Below are positions 61,533-64,000 of a stretch of DNA of 64,000 nucleotides, one piece after another. Below the pieces are notes generated by a model, which saw only the letters and a list, made by a program, of their open reading frames with translations, was not told the DNA's origin and searched no databases. Position 1 is the stretch's first letter. Every line of letters begins with the position of its first letter. Both the position numbers and the translations under genes were made by a program. The stretch comes from JAIVJG01 sp964236735 (GTDB lineage Bacteria; Acidobacteriota; Blastocatellia; Pyrinomonadales; Pyrinomonadaceae): NCBI GenBank assembly GCA_964236735.1, contig CAXSFM010000007.1:171332-235331 (forward strand). The letters are read 5' to 3'.

Positions 61533-61823
61533 ATGTCTCTTCAGTATCTGAAAGAAGCTCTGGCGGAAGGCGACAACGAAAAGTTAATCAGATACGTGCG
61601 CCTGCATCTCGGCGACGGCAACGAGGCGGCGGGACGCAAAGAAATTGACAAGGCGTGGATTGAAGCGCTCAAGTTGTTGCTCGATGTGCCTGAGACAGAC
61701 CGCGAATTCATCTTCAAAACTTTAGCCGAAAAAGAACCCGCCACGCTCGCGCATCTTTATTTTCACCTGCACTTCTACTTCGTCAAACGCTCAGGAGAAT
61801 GGATACATGACGGCCAACTCTGA
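61533..61823 (+). CDS. Small protein of unknown function overlapping the selenoprotein gene
   Basis: The product is 96 aa from the ATG at 61533; the frame is open to 61458 but the upstream part lacks support. It is helical and acidic (MSLQYLKEALAEGDNEKLIR, KTLAEKEPATLAHLYFHLHF). The family is not recognised. Its 3' end overlaps the next gene by 17 bp, which argues for translational coupling with the selenocysteine-containing reductase. The Shine-Dalgarno is weak (AAGG at 61517). Confidence 0.6.
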   Translation: MSLQYLKEALAEGDNEKLIRYVRLHLGDGNEAAGRKEIDKAWIEALKLLLDVPETDREFIFKTLAEKEPATLAHLYFHLHFYFVKRSGEWIHDGQL

Positions 61824-62631
61824 CCACACGCCGCCATCAACGCCGCCGCCGCAACTGCGCCCCGACCTCTGGACGACGATCAACGAGCGTTATCCGGGCG
61901 CGATGATTCATAAGGATGACTTCGTCCCGCTCGCGCGCCTCGACAAACCATTATCAAAAGCGCGTCTGATGTTCGTCAGTTCCGCCGGCGTGCAGCCCGT
62001 AGGGACGATGCTGTTCGATGTCGTCCATCCGGTCGGCGACTATAGTTTTCGCCGCGTGCCTTCCGCGTCGAAGCCTGCGGAGTTAGAGATACATCAAATC
62101 AAGTATCCGACGAACGGCGCGGCGCGCGACCTCAACGTTATCTTTCCCATCGAGCGTTTGCAGGAACTCGCATCGGAAGGCATCGTCGGCGCGTTGACCG
62201 GGAACTTCATTTCGTTCATCGGTTATCAAATGGATCCGCCGACCTTCGAGCGCACGCTGGCCGAAAAAATCGCCGACGCGGTCGTGGAGGAACAAGCGGA
62301 CGCAGTGCTGCTGTCGCCCGCTTGACCGATATGACACCAGTCCGTCGCGCTCGTGCAGCGCGCTATTGAGCGTAGAGGAATCCCGACCGTCTCCATCACC
62401 GTCGCACTGGACATAACGGAGCATTGCAAACCGCCGCGCGCCGTCTTCGTGCCGTTTATGATGGGGCATCACTTCGGCGTGCCGTTCCATCGCGAGTTGC
62501 AGAGACGCATCATTCTCGAAGCCTTAAACTTTCTCGCCGACGCGCAAGAGAGCGGCGAAGTGCGTCGCCTCCCCATGACATGGGCGCAGGCGCGGCAGGA
62601 AGGCAAGCGGATTGAAGAAGCGTCGAAGTGA
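61807..62631 (+). CDS. GrdB/PrdB-like reductase with two selenocysteines (UxxU), read through two TGA codons
   Basis: The frame runs 274 codons if TGA at 62323-62325 and 62332-62334 are read as selenocysteine (U173, U176), ending at a true TGA at 62629-62631. Around them the product reads AVLLSPA-U-P-I-U-HQSVALVQ. Relatives in the glycine/sarcosine/betaine reductase selenoprotein B family have C-P-x-C-H-Q at this place (from memory). Sequence after the TGAs stays conserved in style (RGIPTVSITVALDIT, PPRAVFVPFMMGHHFG, ELQRRIILEALNFL). So the gene is intact, not decayed. A 17-nt stem-loop lies 11 nt after the second TGA, the spacing of bacterial SECIS elements. The role is probably redox; the substrate is unknown. 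No sel genes are in the window. Confidence 0.85.
62346..62362 (+). promoter_or_regulatory. Candidate bacterial SECIS stem-loop
   Basis: CGCGCT (62346-62351) pairs perfectly with AGCGCG (62357-62362) around the loop CGTGC, which includes a GU. The gap to the second TGA is 11 nt and to the first 20 nt. The 17-nt upper stem-loop and 11-nt spacing match the minimal element described for E. coli formate dehydrogenase. A bulged U in the stem is not evident. Confidence 0.65.
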
Positions 62632-62722
62632 AAGTCTCGCGAGCCTCTTAATCAAGTGTCTTCCAAAATCTCTTCACCGAAACATGCTGGCCTTCAACGC
62701 CGGGAGTTGATAAAAGAGAGAC

Positions 62723-63667
62723 ATGCCGGAATCAATCACCGTGGGCATCGTTCAGGCCAGCCCTGTCTTTCTGAATCTGGAAGCCAGTCTCGCCAAAGCC
62801 ATCGAGCAGATCGAGCGTGCGGCGTCGCAGGGCGCGCAACTCGTTACGCTGGGAGAGACGTGGCTGCCCGGTTACCCGGCGTGGCTCGACTACTGTCCAG
62901 ACGCGGCGTTGTGGAATCATCCGCCGACGAAAGAAGTCTTCGCGCGGATGCGCCAGAACAGCGTCGTTGTACACGGCAAAGAAACGAAGAGGCTCGGCGA
63001 AGTCGCCGCCGATCTCGGCGTGGTGATCGTTATCGGCGTCAACGAGAAGGTCGAGAGCGGCCCCGGCAATGGAACGCTCTACAACTCTCTGCTCACCTTC
63101 GATGCGGACGGGCGACTCGTCAATCATCATCGCAAGCTCGTTCCCACTTACACCGAGCGGATGGTCTGGGGACAGGGCGACGGCGTCGGCCTCGTTGCAA
63201 CGGAGACACGCGCGGGGCGCGTCGGCGGCCTCATCTGCTGGGAGCATTGGATGCCTCTGGCGCGACAAGCCCTGCATGTGTCGGGCGAGCACATCCACGT
63301 CGCAGTCTGGCCGACGGTGCATGAGATGCATCAGGTGGCGAGCCGTCATTATGCGTTCGAGGCGAGATGCTTCGTGCTGGCGGCGGGTCTCATCATGCGC
63401 GCCGGAGACTTGCCCTCTGAATTATCGAGACCAACGGGGATGGACGATCAAACCGACACGCTGCTGCTGCGTGGCGGAAGCGCGATCATCGCGCCGGACG
63501 GACGCTACCTCGCCGGGCCGTCGTTCGACGAAGAGACTATCCTGACCGCCACGCTCGACTTCAACGAGATTGACCGCGAGAAGATGACGCTCGACGTGGC
63601 GGGTCATTATCATCGCCCGGACGTGTTTGATTTGCATGTTCGCAAAGCCCCGCGCGCGGAGCAGTGA
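62723..63667 (+). CDS. Nitrilase (carbon-nitrogen hydrolase family)
   Basis: The product is 314 aa. The catalytic triad is Glu45 (LGETWLPGYP), Lys138 (HHRKLVPTYTER) and Cys172 (GGLICWEHWMPL). The CWEHWMPL block is typical of true nitrilases (branch 1), which convert nitriles to acids and ammonia. KLVPTYTERMVWGQGDG also fits that branch. The AAAGAGAGAC before the ATG is a fair ribosome site. A 91-bp gap follows the selenoprotein, so a shared transcript is possible. Confidence 0.9.
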   Translation: MPESITVGIVQASPVFLNLEASLAKAIEQIERAASQGAQLVTLGETWLPGYPAWLDYCPDAALWNHPPTKEVFARMRQNSVVVHGKETKRLGEVAADLGVVIVIGVNEKVESGPGNGTLYNSLLTFDADGRLVNHHRKLVPTYTERMVWGQGDGVGLVATETRAGRVGGLICWEHWMPLARQALHVSGEHIHVAVWPTVHEMHQVASRHYAFEARCFVLAAGLIMRAGDLPSELSRPTGMDDQTDTLLLRGGSAIIAPDGRYLAGPSFDEETILTATLDFNEIDREKMTLDVAGHYHRPDVFDLHVRKAPRAEQ

Positions 63668-64000
63668 AACCTTAAATGATGAAGCCGCTATTGAGATGAA
63701 GCGCGACTATCTTGCACATCTAGTCACACATTCGGGCGTGTAATAGTGAAGGTTTATTCGACGCGCTGAAAAGATTGACAGATAAATATGCGCGGGCTTA
63801 AAGTGTGGCTAGTTTCAAGCAGAAGAAGGTGGCGGCAAAATTGAATGACCTTTTCAGCGAGGGTTCATTCAAATACGGAGCGCCCCGACTCACTCCGCAT
63901 CAAAGCGACGCTGAACTCTCTGTTGACGTACATCCCTCGTTATTTATTTTGGGGCTAGAGTAGTTAAAGCGGGTATTTTCGCAGCAGCTTCAACAACTCA
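63668..64000. other. 333-bp stretch to window end, promoter-like site, no sure gene
   Basis: TTGACA (63775-63780) and TAAAGT (63799-63804), 18 bp apart, look like a plus-strand promoter. A 52-codon frame from GTG 63805 to TAG 63963 exists but has no ribosome site and no recognisable sequence. AT content is higher than in the genes before it. The feature it serves may lie beyond the window. Confidence 0.4.

Noticed and set aside
61807..62325. A complete 172-aa protein ending at the first TGA
   Set aside because: The frame continues through two TGAs into coherent family-like sequence, and both TGAs sit at the expected CxxC positions.
62353..62631. A separate gene starting at GTG 62353
   Set aside because: It has no ribosome site and is in the same frame as the upstream gene; it is the C-terminal part of the selenoprotein.
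61807..62631. Pseudogene with two nonsense mutations
   Set aside because: Both stops are TGA, three codons apart at redox positions, followed by a correctly placed stem-loop, and the rest of the frame is undamaged.
63805..63963. 52-codon frame from GTG near the window end
   Set aside because: No ribosome site, no recognisable sequence; cannot be supported.
1..64000. tRNA, rRNA, prophage or insertion-sequence genes
   Set aside because: No gap shows a cloverleaf-like or rRNA sequence that I could identify, and no transposase or phage protein is encoded.

Overview
The window is GC-rich bacterial chromosome with densely packed genes. It most resembles an Acidobacteriota genome, probably class Blastocatellia. 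The grounds are secreted carboxypeptidase-regulatory-like proteins, a CarH-type regulator heading an acyclic-carotenoid operon, a TPR/Fis-type regulator beside a tiny secreted peptide, DUF4331/TPR and DUF4142 proteins, and dispersed palindromic repeats. This placement is inferred from gene content; there is no rRNA or other marker gene in the window.

Layout. 1-2664 (minus): two tandem secreted proteins with carboxypeptidase-regulatory folds. 2978-5496 (plus): a compact cassette of an Asp/Gly/Ser-rich repetitive 109-aa protein, a JmjC/cupin-type oxygenase and a sucrase/ferredoxin-like protein, which looks like a peptide-modification system. 5686-15748: a Cys-tailed exported protein, oligopeptidase B-like peptidase, MATE exporter, GNAT acetyltransferase, diguanylate cyclase, kelch lipoprotein, an AT-richer unknown exported protein and an ankyrin lipoprotein. 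15975-18256: a TPR-Fis-response-regulator fusion divergent from a 76-aa secreted peptide. 18706-24529: GH63 glycosidase, CvpA-CAP fusion and D-aminoacylase-like enzyme, with long inverted repeats on both sides of the CvpA gene. 24605-29880: VapBC-type toxin-antitoxin pair, M14 carboxypeptidase and amino-acid permease. 30062-38965: a 2967-residue cyclic beta-1,2-glucan synthase. 39284-41020: RRM protein and DEAD-box helicase.

41303-50227 (minus) is one carotenoid operon read as carH-like regulator, crtB, crtI, alpha/beta hydrolase, crtE, glycosyltransferase, crtD-like, cruF, with idi divergent at 50456. No cyclase is present, so the predicted product is an acyclic hydroxylated carotenoid glycoside, possibly acylated, under B12-dependent light control. 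51048-54769 holds an AlkA-like glycosylase, a two-component system and a LysR regulator. 55130-60980 holds envelope and stress genes (DUF4142, RclC-like DUF417, DUF1440, DUF4331, TPR lipoprotein, barrel protein). Two of these share a conserved upstream module. MsrB follows.

The most striking item is at 61807-62631. A GrdB/PrdB-like reductase frame is interrupted by two TGA codons exactly where relatives carry the two cysteines of a CxxC motif. A 17-nt stem-loop lies 11 nt after the second TGA. I read it as a double-selenocysteine (UxxU) selenoprotein that ordinary gene callers would split into a truncated gene and a fragment. A nitrilase follows. I saw no tRNA, rRNA, CRISPR array, prophage or transposase.
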